DNA of 64,000 nt, from the NCBI RefSeq assembly GCF_013328345.1, contig NZ_JABULX010000001.1, forward strand, positions 248,001 to 312,000, in the 5' to 3' direction. The DNA is from Marinifaba aquimaris. Lineage in GTDB: Bacteria > Pseudomonadota > Gammaproteobacteria > Enterobacterales > Alteromonadaceae. The notes beneath the pieces are model-generated. The model did no database searches. It worked only from the letters and a program-made list of their open reading frames with translations, and had not been told where the DNA came from. The position numbers were made by a program, and so were the translations under genes. Position 1 is the stretch's first letter. The number at the start of each line of letters is the position of its first letter. This document shows, piece after piece, positions 28,887 to 39,998 of the stretch.

Positions 28887-31800
28887 TTAACCTGTGAATT
28901 TACGAGCGTTGCGGAACATACGTACCCAAGGCGAATCTTCTAACCACTCATCTGGTTTCCATGAGTTAGTTACCGATCTAAATACACGCTCTGGGTGAGG
29001 CATCATCGCCATAGCACGACCGTCTGCTGAAACTACACCTGTGATACCTTCTGGAGAACCGTTCGGGTTAGCTGGGTAAGTTTCAGTTACTTGACCGTAG
29101 TTATTCACATAACGTAAAGCGACTGCGCCTGATTTATTGAACGCATCGAAGTGTGCTTGGTCTTTAAACTCGGCACGACCCTCACCGTGAGAGACGGCAA
29201 TACCCATACGTGAGCCATTCATGCCATCGAAGAAGATAGAGTTAGAATCTTGTACTTCAACCATGCTGAAACGCGCTTCAAAACGCTCAGATAAGTTGCG
29301 TACAAAACGTGGCCACTCTTGGGCACCTGGGATTAACTCTTTTAATGTCGATAACATCTGACAACCGTTACACACACCTAATGAGAAAGTGTTGTCGCGG
29401 TTAAAATATGTTTGGAACTGTTCACGTGCTTTGTCGTTGAATAAAATTGATTTCGCCCAACCTTCACCGGCACCTAAAACGTCACCGTAAGAGAAACCAC
29501 CACAAGCAACTAAGCCGCGGAATTGCTCTAAGGTAATACGACCTTCTAAGATGTCACTCATGTGAACGTCAATCGCTTCAAAACCAGCACGGTTAAATAC
29601 CGCTGCCATTTCTACGTGCGAGTTAACACCTTGTTCACGTAATACCGCAACTTGTGGCTTAGCACCTTTAGCGATAAATGGTGCAGCGATATCTTCATTA
29701 ATATCGAAAGTTAATTCTGCGTGTAAACCTGGGTCTTTAACGTCTGCTTTAGCATCGTGCTCTTGCTGTGCACACTCTGGGTTGTCACGTAAAGATTGCA
29801 TCTTATGTGTTGTTTCTGCCCAGATTTGACGGTATTCGCTACGAGGTGCAGTTAATACGGCATTCTCACCTTCAACGATTGAAATTGTATCTTCATCGTT
29901 TAACGTACCGATATCGAATACTAAGTCGCTGATACCGTGCTCGGCAAATACAGCGTTAACAGCCTCTAAATCTTCCGCTTTAACCTGAACAACCGCACCT
30001 AACTCTTCACTAAATAGTGAGTTAATTGCTAAGTCGTCTAATTCAGCGATATCAACACTCACACCTGTCTTACCCGCAAAGGCCATTTCAGCTAATGTTA
30101 CGAATAAACCACCGTCTGAACGGTCGTGGTAAGCTAATAACTTGTTATCAGCGACTAATGCTTGTACTGAATTGAAGAAGCCTTTTAATGCTTCTGGGCT
30201 ATCAACATCTGGTGTTGACTCACCTAATTGCTTGTAAACCTGTGCTAAACAAGAACCACCTAAACGGTTTTTACCCGCACCTAAGTCGATTAATAATAAA
30301 CGGCTATCGCCTTTATCTGTGCGAAGTTGTGGTGTGACTGTCTTGCGTACATCTTCAACACGACCGAAAGCGGTGATCACTAATGATAATGGTGCAGTCA
30401 CGTCTTTTTCTTCGCCGTCTTGCTGCCACTTCGTCTTCATCGACATTGAGTCTTTACCAACAGGGATCGTTAAGCCTAATGTTGGACATAACTCTTCACC
30501 TACAGCCTTAACCGCTTCATAAAGACCGGCATCTTCACCTGGGTGACCAGCTGCTGACATCCAGTTAGCTGATAACTTAATGCGTTTTAGATCGCCAATA
30601 TCAGCTGCTGCAATGTTCGTTAATGATTCAGCTACGGCTAAACGCGCAGATGCACCAAAGTTAAGTAATGCAACTGGTGTACGCTCACCCATTGCCATTG
30701 CCTCACCGTGGTATGAATCTAATGCAGCCGTTGTTACTGCAACGTCTGCTACTGGTACCTGCCAAGGACCAACCATTTGGTCACGCGATACCATGCCCGT
30801 TACTGAACGGTCACCGATAGTGATAAGGAAAGTTTTCTCAGCGATGGTTGGTAAGCGCAATAAACGCTTAGCTGCATCTTCAACTGTGATATCGGCTGTG
30901 TTTAATGGCTGACCTTCAGCGTATTGCGATTTAACATCACGGTGCATTTTAGGTGCTTTACCCAGTAATACATCAAGCGGTAAATCGATTGGCTGATTGT
31001 CGAAATGTTCGTCGTTCAGCGTTAAGTGAAGCTCTTCTGTCGCCGTACCGATAACTGCATATTCAGCGCGTTCACGCTTACATAATTCTTCAAATTTCGC
31101 TAAGTTTTCTGGCGCTACAGCTAATACATAACGCTCTTGCGATTCGTTACACCAAATTTCTAATGGTGACATGCCCGGCTCATCGTTTGGTACATCACGT
31201 AATTCGAAGATACCACCACGACCACCGTCGTTTACTAGCTCAGGCATAGCGTTTGATAAACCACCTGCGCCCACATCATGGATAAACGCGATTGGGTTTT
31301 CATCACCTAACTGCCAACACTTATCGATCACTTCCTGACAACGGCGTTCCATTTCTGGATTTTCACGTTGTACTGAAGCAAAATCTAAATCTTCAGCCGA
31401 TTGACCCGATGCCATTGAAGATGCTGCACCGCCACCAAGGCCGATGTTCATCGCAGGACCACCAAGTACTACTAACTTAGCACCGACAGGGATTTCACCT
31501 TTTTGCGTGTGCTCTGGGCGAATGTTACCTAAACCACCAGCAAGCATGATTGGCTTGTGGTAACCACGCACTTCTTCACCGTTGTGGCTGTTTACTTTTT
31601 CTTCGTAAGTACGGAAGTAACCCGTTAATGCTGGACGACCAAATTCGTTGTTAAATGCTGCGCCACCTAATGGGCCTTCAAGCATAATGTCTAATGCAGA
31701 AACGATACGCTCTGGCTTACCAAAGTCTGTTTCCCAAGGTTGTTCGAAACCAGGAATTTTAAGGTTAGATACAGTGAAACCTACTAAACCAGCTTTTGGT

Positions 31801-32780
31801 TTAGAACCACGACCTGTTGCACCTTCGTCACGAATCTCACCACCAGAACCTGTTGCTGCACCTGGGAATGGAGAAATAGCAGTTGGGTGGTTGTGTGTTT
31901 CAACCTTCATTAAGATGTCGATTTGCTCGTTTGAGTAATCGTAAACACCTGTTTCTGGGTTAGCAAAGAAACGACCGCCTTCAGAACCGACCATAACCGC
32001 TGCGTTATCTTTATAAGCAGAGGTTACATAATCTGGGTTCGTTTCCATTGTATTTTTGATCATTTTGAACAATGACTTAGGCTGGTCTTCACCGTCAATT
32101 GTCCAATCGGCATTGAAGATCTTATGACGACAATGCTCTGAGTTCGCCTGCGCGAACATGTATAATTCGATGTCGTTTGGATTACGACCTAACTTGTTGA
32201 AGTTTTCAACTAAATAATCGATTTCATCCTCTGCTAACGCTAAGCCTAATTCAATATTGGCTTTCGCTAATGCTTCACGGCCACCTGATAAAATATCAAC
32301 TGATGTGTGTGGCGCAGGTTCCGCTTTGGCAAATAATGCACTGGCGGAGGCAAAGTCAGTGAAGATGACTTCCATCATGCGATCGTGAATTAACGCTTTA
32401 ACCGCTGTTAATTGCGCATCAGATAATTCGCTTGCTGATTCGATGTAATAAGCGATACCGCGTTCAACGCGCTTAACTTTTGTTAAACCACAGTTGTTAG
32501 CAATATTGGTCGCTTTTGAAGACCAAGGTGAAATTGTACCCGGACGTGGTGTTACTAAAAGTAATGTACCCGCTGGCTCATGCTCAGCAATCGTCGGACC
32601 ATAAGTTAAAAGCTTGTCTAATTTAGCTTGCTCATCAGCAGTTAAATTCTCTGATAAATCAGCAAAATGCGCGTATTCAGCGTAAAAGCCTGTTACTGGA
32701 ATATTTTGCTCTTTGCAGCTTGCTAAAAGTTGATTAACTCGGAAGTTAGAAAGGGCTGGGGCACCACGAAGGATTTCCAT
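28887..32780 (-). CDS. purL: phosphoribosylformylglycinamidine synthase (fused)
   Basis: Purine pathway enzyme that converts FGAR to FGAM using glutamine and ATP. It is the large single-chain proteobacterial form: an N-terminal PurS-like part, two AIRS-like synthetase halves, and a C-terminal class I glutamine amidotransferase with nucleophile Cys in [10 protein letters not shown] and an HGEGR segment. The start is set at the ATG of [11 protein letters not shown], preceded by AAGGTGA eight bases upstream. A GTG four codons earlier is less likely. About 1297 residues, normal for the family. It is divergent from mltF. Confidence 0.97.
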   Translation of the reverse strand: MEILRGAPALSNFRVNQLLASCKEQNIPVTGFYAEYAHFADLSENLTADEQAKLDKLLTYGPTIAEHEPAGTLLLVTPRPGTISPWSSKATNIANNCGLTKVKRVERGIAYYIESASELSDAQLTAVKALIHDRMMEVIFTDFASASALFAKAEPAPHTSVDILSGGREALAKANIELGLALAEDEIDYLVENFNKLGRNPNDIELYMFAQANSEHCRHKIFNADWTIDGEDQPKSLFKMIKNTMETNPDYVTSAYKDNAAVMVGSEGGRFFANPETGVYDYSNEQIDILMKVETHNHPTAISPFPGAATGSGGEIRDEGATGRGSKPKAGLVGFTVSNLKIPGFEQPWETDFGKPERIVSALDIMLEGPLGGAAFNNEFGRPALTGYFRTYEEKVNSHNGEEVRGYHKPIMLAGGLGNIRPEHTQKGEIPVGAKLVVLGGPAMNIGLGGGAASSMASGQSAEDLDFASVQRENPEMERRCQEVIDKCWQLGDENPIAFIHDVGAGGLSNAMPELVNDGGRGGIFELRDVPNDEPGMSPLEIWCNESQERYVLAVAPENLAKFEELCKRERAEYAVIGTATEELHLTLNDEHFDNQPIDLPLDVLLGKAPKMHRDVKSQYAEGQPLNTADITVEDAAKRLLRLPTIAEKTFLITIGDRSVTGMVSRDQMVGPWQVPVADVAVTTAALDSYHGEAMAMGERTPVALLNFGASARLAVAESLTNIAAADIGDLKRIKLSANWMSAAGHPGEDAGLYEAVKAVGEELCPTLGLTIPVGKDSMSMKTKWQQDGEEKDVTAPLSLVITAFGRVEDVRKTVTPQLRTDKGDSRLLLIDLGAGKNRLGGSCLAQVYKQLGESTPDVDSPEALKGFFNSVQALVADNKLLAYHDRSDGGLFVTLAEMAFAGKTGVSVDIAELDDLAINSLFSEELGAVVQVKAEDLEAVNAVFAEHGISDLVFDIGTLNDEDTISIVEGENAVLTAPRSEYRQIWAETTHKMQSLRDNPECAQQEHDAKADVKDPGLHAELTFDINEDIAAPFIAKGAKPQVAVLREQGVNSHVEMAAVFNRAGFEAIDVHMSDILEGRITLEQFRGLVACGGFSYGDVLGAGEGWAKSILFNDKAREQFQTYFNRDNTFSLGVCNGCQMLSTLKELIPGAQEWPRFVRNLSERFEARFSMVEVQDSNSIFFDGMNGSRMGIAVSHGEGRAEFKDQAHFDAFNKSGAVALRYVNNYGQVTETYPANPNGSPEGITGVVSADGRAMAMMPHPERVFRSVTNSWKPDEWLEDSPWVRMFRNARKFTG

Positions 32781-32831
32781 AAGTAGAATCACCTTGAAAT
32801 GAAAACTAATAGGGTCAATTTAAGGTGGCAT

Positions 32832-32837
32832 ATTATA
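32832..32837 (-). promoter_or_regulatory. probable -10 element for purL
   Basis: TATAAT on the minus strand about 52 bases before the purL ATG. A clear -35 was not found at the usual distance, and no good PurR-type palindrome was recognised. Confidence 0.4.
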
Positions 32838-32954
32838 GAGAAAACTCAAACTGATTGCGACTTGTGCAACAAAATAAAAAATATATCCCCAAAACAGTCG
32901 CAAAAGTTCAAAAAACAAACGCAGCAAGAACACGTTAAAACCGCACCTTTGGGG

Positions 32955-32988
32955 CTATTTTTATTGACCCCCAAGGGGCAATTCGATA
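32955..32988. other. G/C-block hairpins upstream of mltF
   Basis: TTTGGGG pairs with CCCCCAA across a T-rich loop, and the right arm can alternatively pair locally as CCCCAAGGGG. It lies in the 236-base gap between the divergent purL and mltF genes. The role is unknown. Confidence 0.3.
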
Positions 32989-33016
32989 ACCTTTTTCATG
33001 GTTTATTTATTTAGCA

Positions 33017-34468
33017 GTGATTTTTGTCTTGAAAAAAAGCATTTTAAAACAAAGTGATAGAATTTTTACGCGGGCACTTTTCCGTGGGCTTTGTGCTATG
33101 TGCTTACTCTTACTAACTGCGTGTAAAGCTGAAAAACCACTCAATCAAGCTGAGCAAATAGAAAAAGATGGCAAGATCACCGTTGGTACACTTTATGGTC
33201 CAACGACTTACTACATAAGTAAAGATGGTCCGGTTGGTTTTGAGTATGAATTGATTAAAGGTTTTGCTGATTATTTAAACGTCGAGTTAGATCTCAAGCC
33301 ATCATATTCAATGAACGAACTCTTTCCTCAGCTTGAAAGCGACCAACTTGACTTTATTGCCGCTGCATTGGCCGTCACACCAGAGCGACAAGCATTTTTG
33401 CGATTTGCCCCCAGTTACCAAACGATCAATCAAATTGTAGTTTTTAAGCAAGGTAATGATTGGCCGAGAAACTTATCTCAATTAAAAGGTAATTTAACCG
33501 TAGTGAACTCAAGTTCTCACGATGAATACCTCAACCAAGAAGAAATTAAACAACAACTCAATATTGAGTGGAACAAAACAGACACTCAAGATGTAGAAGA
33601 ATTAATGCAAGCCGTGCTCAATGGCGAAATAAACTACACTGTCGTTGATTCTAATCACCTTGCCATCAACCGCCGTATCTATCCTGAATTAAGCAAAGCC
33701 TTTACGTTAAAAAAAGGAGAGGAATTAGCTTGGGCATTTAAGCAATCACAGGACGATTCACTCTACGCATTATTTATTGATTACTTTGGCAAGATGCAAA
33801 CGTCAGGTAAGTTAGCCGTATTGGAAGACAAGTACTTTGGCCATGTACGTCAATTTAACTATGTGGATACTAGAGAGTTTTTAGCTTCAGTCGAAAAAGT
33901 GCTGCCTAAATACTTGCACTGGTTTAAACAATACGCCGAGCAGTACGCCATTGATTGGCGCTTATTAGCTGCCATCAGCTACCAAGAGAGCCATTGGAAC
34001 CCGAGAGCTAAATCGCCAACGGGTGTCAGAGGCATTATGATGCTTACCCAGCCAACCGCTAAACAGGTAGGCGTAACCAATCGACTAGAGCCAGAGCAAA
34101 ATATTCGCGGTGGTGCCCGTTATATCTCTAGTTTGATGAAGCGTATTCCAGCAAGAATTCAAAACCCAGATAGACTCTGGTTTGCTCTAGCCGCTTATAA
34201 TATTGGCTTGGGCCATTTAGAAGATGCTCGTCGATTAACGCAACGTTTAGGCGGTTCACCTGATAAATGGATCGACGTGAAGAAATACCTGCCATTATTG
34301 CGCAAGAAGCAATATTACAAAACCACGCGATACGGTTACGCCCGCGGTAATGAAGCGGTGACCTATGTAGCCAATATTCGTCGTTACTATGATTCTTTGC
34401 TTTGGTTGGATAACAGTGCTAGTTTACCTGTAAGCCAGAATATAACTGAGCAATCAGCTAGCAAGTAA
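33017..34468 (+). CDS. mltF: membrane-bound lytic murein transglycosylase F
   Basis: Outer-membrane-associated enzyme that cleaves peptidoglycan glycan strands to 1,6-anhydro products. A signal segment ends in LLTAC, a lipobox-like site. A solute-binding (SBP_bac_3-like) regulatory domain spans about 45-275. A C-terminal lysozyme-like SLT domain (about 290-455) has the catalytic Glu in AISYQESHWNP. The start is GTG at 33017 or TTG at 33029; neither has a strong Shine-Dalgarno, so the exact N-terminus is unsure. The 483-residue length is normal. Confidence 0.93.
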   Translation: MIFVLKKSILKQSDRIFTRALFRGLCAMCLLLLTACKAEKPLNQAEQIEKDGKITVGTLYGPTTYYISKDGPVGFEYELIKGFADYLNVELDLKPSYSMNELFPQLESDQLDFIAAALAVTPERQAFLRFAPSYQTINQIVVFKQGNDWPRNLSQLKGNLTVVNSSSHDEYLNQEEIKQQLNIEWNKTDTQDVEELMQAVLNGEINYTVVDSNHLAINRRIYPELSKAFTLKKGEELAWAFKQSQDDSLYALFIDYFGKMQTSGKLAVLEDKYFGHVRQFNYVDTREFLASVEKVLPKYLHWFKQYAEQYAIDWRLLAAISYQESHWNPRAKSPTGVRGIMMLTQPTAKQVGVTNRLEPEQNIRGGARYISSLMKRIPARIQNPDRLWFALAAYNIGLGHLEDARRLTQRLGGSPDKWIDVKKYLPLLRKKQYYKTTRYGYARGNEAVTYVANIRRYYDSLLWLDNSASLPVSQNITEQSASK

Positions 34469-34616
34469 CCTACCTTCAGTGTCTCTGGCCAATGTAAAGT
34501 TATATTGGCGAAATTACACAGATAAAAAAGAGTAAAAACCAACCGAAAAAACTTTCATTAAACTGTCACAATGCTAACGTTTAATGAGGATGATTAAAAA
34601 ACATGAGGACTATATT

Positions 34617-34760
34617 ATGGCGAATCGCCTACAACGTCGTCGCTTAACAACAAATACGCGACGTAAACATTTATTGAAGAAACTGCACACTCGTATTGTT
34701 AACCGCAGAAAAATGTTCGCTAACCTAGCTATGGAAGACGAGAATTTAGTAACCAACTAA
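34617..34760 (+). CDS. small basic protein, 47 residues, unknown
   Basis: Short gene not matched to any family I know. The ATG is preceded by GAGGA seven bases upstream. The product is strongly basic in its first 33 residues (MANRLQRRRLTTNTRRK, then KKLHTRIVNRRK) and acidic near the end (MEDENLVTN). Such charge suggests binding to RNA or ribosomes, but that is only inference. A terminator whose 5' arm lies inside the last codons closes the gene, which argues for a real transcription unit between mltF and tadA. Confidence 0.65.
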   Translation: MANRLQRRRLTTNTRRKHLLKKLHTRIVNRRKMFANLAMEDENLVTN

Positions 34761-34775
34761 TGACTCGTCTTTTTT
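34735..34775 (+). terminator. terminator overlapping the 3' end of the 47-aa gene
   Basis: AAGACGAG (inside the coding region) pairs with CTCGTCTT across a 21-base loop that contains the stop codon, and a T-run follows. Ribosomes finishing the gene would cover the 5' arm. Confidence 0.65.
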
Positions 34776-34800
34776 AATTCCACCTTAAACAACTCTGAAT

Positions 34801-35678
<878 letters not shown>

Positions 35679-37346
35679 ATGCAGTTTAATACTTTCTCTA
35701 ATGCACTGGCATTAATCATTGATGATTGTCCGTTAGTCAGGACAAGTACTAAATCATCATTGACTAAACTCGGTTTTCTCAGTGACAACATAGATGTTGC
35801 TGCAGATGTTAAAACCGCTTTGGCACTGAGTCAGACACGTGCTTATGCGTTAATTATTTGCGATTACAACCTAGGTAAAGGCGCCAATGGCTATCATTAC
35901 TTTGATGAAGCAAGAGAAATTGAACTCATCAGCCCCGATACTGTTTTTATTATTGCAACAGGTGATTCATCTCGCCCCGTCGTCAGAAAGTTTGCTGAGC
36001 TAGCTCCCGATGCTTACCTTATCAAACCACTTAGCTTTGCGATGTTAGAGTCGAGGATCCCAAGATTACTTAAACACAAAAAAGGATTAACCAAACTGAA
36101 AATTGCCTATGCAGAAGGCAATTTCACCAAAGTCATTACCGGTGCAAAAACGCTGATCAAACAAGCGCCAAGTTTGATGAATGAGGCCAGTTTATTATTG
36201 GCCAAAAGCCAAGAGAACATTGATCAAATAGACGAAGCAATTGAAACGCTTAATCAACCTCAATTGATTGAAAACTACTTCCCCTGTGCAAAAAAGCTCA
36301 TCGAATTACTTATCAAACAAAGTGATTATGACCATGCCAAAAAGTTACTCAAACCTATGGCTGAGCACCCTATTCACTCAGGTACCGCACAAGAACTACT
36401 CGCCGAAATAGCCTTGTATGAAGACGACTTGGACAAAGCGAAAACACATATAGAGTTTGCTAAAAACGTTAACCCTCAGCACATCCACAGGCAAATAAAG
36501 TGCAGTTATATAAATCTAGCTCAATTTAATTTAGCCAATGCTTGTCACTCGGCGCTTGCGGCCGATGACAATGCGCAATTGGTTTATCGTCATGATATTA
36601 ATTTAACCCGATTGTGCATTAGTTTATTACTTGATCAAGTTCAATTTGCTGACAACCAAGCATGCCAGCCCAATGACGCAGAACTAAAAGAAAAACTTAG
36701 AAACTACCATTACAAGTACGCGACTAACCAGGCTCACCCTTATGAACTTGTAGCTAAAGCAAGAATTGCGGCTTTAAATAAAAAAGGCCATGAAGCACAT
36801 GGTTTATTAGAAGAGTACCACGCCAGTTTATACTCAGATCAGTATGCTCAGTACCACTCATCGCTTATTGAAAAGTTGGACTATATCAAGTGCTTACTTG
36901 CACTAGGTGAGTTAGACTCAGCCCTTGAGAAAACTAAACTGCTCAAAGGCAGTAAAGAGTATCAATCACAGATTTTTAGTTTTGTTTGTTTGGCTGCGTA
37001 TGTTGATTACTTAGAGCAAGTTATCAAACGCAAACAAACCGCGACCCGTCATTTAACGACCGATATTAAAAAGCTCATTTTGGATAATCAATACCTCGAA
37101 GCCAGCGCCAAATTGGCCGAGCACTTAACACTGTTAAGTAAAAATGAGTTTTTGCTCAATACCTTTATTCAGTGCTTAACCTGCGCATGGCCACCCAATT
37201 GGTCTAAAGCACAAGTCATTGATGCCGCAGATTTTTGTAAAGGAAACCTGATTGCTTTGGATGCCAAGCTCGATGAGCAACAAGCGACTAACCTCGCCTT
37301 ACTCGCTGAGCAGCTCGAAATGCCCGAACTCGATTTTGTTCAATAA
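35679..37346 (+). CDS. response regulator with TPR-like helical output region
   Basis: Receiver domain at about 8-130 with acidic residues D15-D16, phosphoacceptor D62 (LIICDYNLG) and Lys in YLIKPLSF. The remaining ~420 residues are alpha-helical repeats of the TPR type, for example AEIALYEDDLDKAKTHIEFA. There is no DNA-binding or enzyme domain, so output is probably through protein contacts. The layout resembles VieB of Vibrio cholerae. No kinase is adjacent; another response regulator follows after 124 bases. Confidence 0.87.
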   Translation: MQFNTFSNALALIIDDCPLVRTSTKSSLTKLGFLSDNIDVAADVKTALALSQTRAYALIICDYNLGKGANGYHYFDEAREIELISPDTVFIIATGDSSRPVVRKFAELAPDAYLIKPLSFAMLESRIPRLLKHKKGLTKLKIAYAEGNFTKVITGAKTLIKQAPSLMNEASLLLAKSQENIDQIDEAIETLNQPQLIENYFPCAKKLIELLIKQSDYDHAKKLLKPMAEHPIHSGTAQELLAEIALYEDDLDKAKTHIEFAKNVNPQHIHRQIKCSYINLAQFNLANACHSALAADDNAQLVYRHDINLTRLCISLLLDQVQFADNQACQPNDAELKEKLRNYHYKYATNQAHPYELVAKARIAALNKKGHEAHGLLEEYHASLYSDQYAQYHSSLIEKLDYIKCLLALGELDSALEKTKLLKGSKEYQSQIFSFVCLAAYVDYLEQVIKRKQTATRHLTTDIKKLILDNQYLEASAKLAEHLTLLSKNEFLLNTFIQCLTCAWPPNWSKAQVIDAADFCKGNLIALDAKLDEQQATNLALLAEQLEMPELDFVQ

Positions 37347-37470
37347 GCATTCAAACTTTACCTTTATTTACAGTGTGATACATGAACCATACAAACAAGA
37401 AACACTCTAATAAATTAGTAACAGTAAATAAGATTTATATAGATACAACCAGAGTTGAGGTGTAATTAAG

Positions 37471-38187
37471 ATGAAATCAATACTCTTAGTCGAAGACGAT
37501 AAAATTATTTCTACAGCAATAAGCAAGCAGTTGGAGAAAAAAGGTTATCTTGTATATCAAGCCTTCAAAGGTGACTCGGTTATGAGAATGCTAATTCGCC
37601 ATGCACCTGATTGTGTATTGCTTGATATTGGCCTGCCTAACCGTTCAGGATTTTCGGTGTGCGCCGACCTTAAAACCTTTTACAAAGGTCCGGTGCTTTT
37701 CTTAACAGCTCAAGATTCACCAGAAGTGGAAGTGACGTGTTTTAAGTTAGGCGCAGATGACTTTATTTCTAAATCAGCTCCGTTTTCAGTACTTTACCAA
37801 CGCATTAAGCGCTTGTTAGAGCCAATGCCACAGGAACAAGTGGATAAGCAGAATAGAGTTGAAATTGGCGGCCTAGTCATTGATAAGAAGAGCTATCAAT
37901 GCAAGTTCTTTGAACAAGATGTGCCACTCACCAATGAAGAGTTTGAATTGCTATTTTACTTAGCATTGCAAAAGAATGAGCTGGTTACCCGAGATAACAT
38001 TTATATCACGTTAAAAGGCATTACTTACGATGGTATTAGCCGAGGTGTAGACATTTCCATTTCACGTATTCGCGAAAAGCTCAATCGCGTCGGCATAAAC
38101 AAACAAGTCGTTACATCGGTGAGAGGTAAAGGCTACATTCTAAAATCCAGCATTTTAGAAAATGAAGTACTACTTGATACCGCGTAA
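37471..38187 (+). CDS. OmpR/PhoB-type response regulator
   Basis: Transcription factor with an N-terminal receiver (about 1-118; pocket EDD 8-10, phosphoacceptor Asp in CVLLDIGLP). The usual conserved Lys sits in FISKSAP, where a Ser replaces the Pro normally after a single residue. The C-terminal winged-helix DNA-binding domain (about 135-228) includes SISRIREKLNRVG and SVRGKGYIL. It is 238 residues. No histidine kinase lies next to it, so it is an orphan regulator. Confidence 0.92.
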   Translation: MKSILLVEDDKIISTAISKQLEKKGYLVYQAFKGDSVMRMLIRHAPDCVLLDIGLPNRSGFSVCADLKTFYKGPVLFLTAQDSPEVEVTCFKLGADDFISKSAPFSVLYQRIKRLLEPMPQEQVDKQNRVEIGGLVIDKKSYQCKFFEQDVPLTNEEFELLFYLALQKNELVTRDNIYITLKGITYDGISRGVDISISRIREKLNRVGINKQVVTSVRGKGYILKSSILENEVLLDTA

Positions 38188-38395
38188 AACGCCCCTATGT
38201 CTTAATTAAGGACTCGCTGCTAATCACCTATGCAGCGAGAACTTGATGATAAAATAACCACTTTGTTTAGCATTTAAACAACTAGTTTGATCTAAGCCAA
38301 AAAAAGTCAGTTTTTTTACGAAAAAACGCTGAAATACAGGCGAACTATTTAATTGCAGACTAGTCTTAATATTGAAAACAAAAGAAGGAAAAGCT

Positions 38396-38752
38396 ATGAA
38401 AATAAATCTTATTGGTCACCACAAAGATGTTACAGATGCCATTAGAGAGCATGTAGAGGAAAAATTTTCAAAAACAGCAGAACGCTACAATAGTTTAACT
38501 TCAATAACCGTAATTGTGAGCACCGAACACAAAATGGAGCAAGTCGAGATCTCAGCTAATTACGAAGGCAGCCAAATCGCTGTACACGCAGAGGACAAAA
38601 TTCTTTACCCTGCAATTGCTAAAGCCGCTAAAAAGTTTGATAACGCATTATCTCATCGCAAAGGCGCGCTCAATGCTGATAAACACCAAAAGCCAGTGGT
38701 AACAACCCCTGAAATTGCTCATGAAAAAGTACAAGGTATGCAACTAACCTAA
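38396..38752 (+). CDS. hpf: ribosome hibernation promoting factor
   Basis: Short HPF/RaiA-family protein that binds the 30S subunit in stationary phase and supports ribosome inactivation or dimerisation. The start is the ATG at 38396 because GAAGGA lies seven bases ahead and the product then opens with the family sequence MKINLIGHHKDVTDAI; the in-frame ATG at 38372 has no such site. The product is 118 residues. It is not next to rpoN or ptsN as in E. coli, but is a single gene with its own terminator. Confidence 0.9.
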   Translation: MKINLIGHHKDVTDAIREHVEEKFSKTAERYNSLTSITVIVSTEHKMEQVEISANYEGSQIAVHAEDKILYPAIAKAAKKFDNALSHRKGALNADKHQKPVVTTPEIAHEKVQGMQLT

Positions 38753-38774
38753 GTTGTTTTTTCTCCAGATAACC

Positions 38775-38802
38775 AAACGCCAGCTTTTGCTGGCGTTTTT
38801 CG
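38775..38802 (+). terminator. terminator of hpf
   Basis: Perfect nine-base stem AACGCCAGC / GCTGGCGTT with a TTTT loop, followed by TTT, 23 bases after the stop. Confidence 0.85.
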
Positions 38803-38833
38803 TTTCAATACCGTGATATTTGCTAATACGCTA

Positions 38834-39178
38834 TTAGATTGCAGTTAATGCTTCACCGTCAAATACAATGCCTTGCCAACCAAATTTAATAAAATTGCGA
38901 ATATTTTGGTGATCATCATTTTCTGGATGAGCTAATACATCAACGCGGTAATACTGTCCAAAACACGCTAATGTTTGCTCAACCGATAATTGATTTAATT
39001 GTGCAAAAGCAAATAACTTACAAGAGCCATTGTTCTGACCCGCTTCATTTTGAGTTTCGCCGTTTTTAAACGCCGTTTCTGTAAAGCGATACTGGCTATC
39101 AATCACGGCCATTGTATCGGTAAACTCAACAGACTCAGGTGTATCATTTAATTTTGCTAAAAAGTCATTTAACGTCAT
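38834..39178 (-). CDS. HopJ family protein
   Basis: Small soluble protein (114 residues) matching the HopJ type III effector family by its sequence plan: FLAKLNDTPESVEF at the start, NGSCKLFAFAQLN in the middle and NIRNFIKFGWQGI near the end. In free-living bacteria this family is widespread and not linked to type III secretion; no such genes are present here. It follows the tapT gene by 12 bases and is probably co-transcribed with it. Confidence 0.85.
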   Translation of the reverse strand: MTLNDFLAKLNDTPESVEFTDTMAVIDSQYRFTETAFKNGETQNEAGQNNGSCKLFAFAQLNQLSVEQTLACFGQYYRVDVLAHPENDDHQNIRNFIKFGWQGIVFDGEALTAI

Positions 39179-39190
39179 TGTTCTCTCTCA

Positions 39191-39937
39191 TTATTTATTT
39201 TTTTGTGCCAGTAAATTTGCATGGCTAGGGCCAGGGGTTACCTGTTGCGCATTGCGACAAGACGCGTAATGCTGGTTGAATACAGTAAAATAGTCTAACA
39301 ATAATTGGGCGTTATCAGGCTCTTTCATCTGCTCAATTAACAAAGATGCAGCTTCTGCTGTGCAAACTTGGTTTGGTTTCAATGCTTTTCTTACTGCGTA
39401 TTCACCTGCATTATTAATATCAAAACTAAATGCAGGAACCGTATCAAGGTAGCGACTAAGTTGCACCATACGCTTAGCTTGCTTCCAAGTGCCATCTAAT
39501 AAAATAAATGTCAGTCTTTTATCGGTTTCTATTTTAGGAGCCAGTGCATCAAAACTTGAATACACAGCACGTGTTTCGGTAGCTTCAGCTGGAAATACAA
39601 TTAAACACTGACGTTTAGGGTCATTTAGAATAGCCAGTAAATCAGCACTCGGCTCAGTGCGATGCCAGCAACAAGCATGAGTTTGCTCAGGGAAGAGATC
39701 GGCAATTAGCCGCCCCGTATTGGTTGGCTTTAAAATTTCATCTCTGTGCATCAATAACACAAAGTCAAAATTGAGTTCGGCCTTAACTTGGTAACCGCAA
39801 ATGCAAACATGCTCACCTAATTGGCACTCAGGGCAACGCTTTAATAGCTTGCCTCTGGCATTAAATGGGCGAGATGATTCTTTCAGGCGTTCATGACGCA
39901 GCTTTTTAAAAGCATTTACAGCAGAGTTTTCAGACAA
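39191..39937 (-). CDS. tapT: tRNA-uridine aminocarboxypropyltransferase (DTW domain)
   Basis: DTW-domain enzyme related to E. coli TapT (YfiP), which adds the acp group from SAM to U47 of tRNAs. The N-terminus carries a zinc-type cluster CPEC..CICGY, and the core has the DTW-type motif LLDGTWKQAKRM, in which Gly takes the place between Asp and Thr. The product is 248 residues. It lies between an aspartic-protease gene and the HopJ gene, all leftward and closely spaced. Confidence 0.85.
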   Translation of the reverse strand: MSENSAVNAFKKLRHERLKESSRPFNARGKLLKRCPECQLGEHVCICGYQVKAELNFDFVLLMHRDEILKPTNTGRLIADLFPEQTHACCWHRTEPSADLLAILNDPKRQCLIVFPAEATETRAVYSSFDALAPKIETDKRLTFILLDGTWKQAKRMVQLSRYLDTVPAFSFDINNAGEYAVRKALKPNQVCTAEAASLLIEQMKEPDNAQLLLDYFTVFNQHYASCRNAQQVTPGPSHANLLAQKNK

Positions 39938-39998
39938 AAGGCAGCACCGAATATTAATTTTCGCGCATTATACCCAAAGAATCGCTAAATACGGACAA

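Noticed and set aside
37382-37465. 27-residue frame MNHTNKKHSNKLVTVNK before the OmpR-type regulator
   Set aside because: No ribosome site and no feature beyond being open.
38834-39178. Type III secretion effector, as the HopJ name might suggest
   Set aside because: The family is common in non-pathogens and no type III secretion gene is present.
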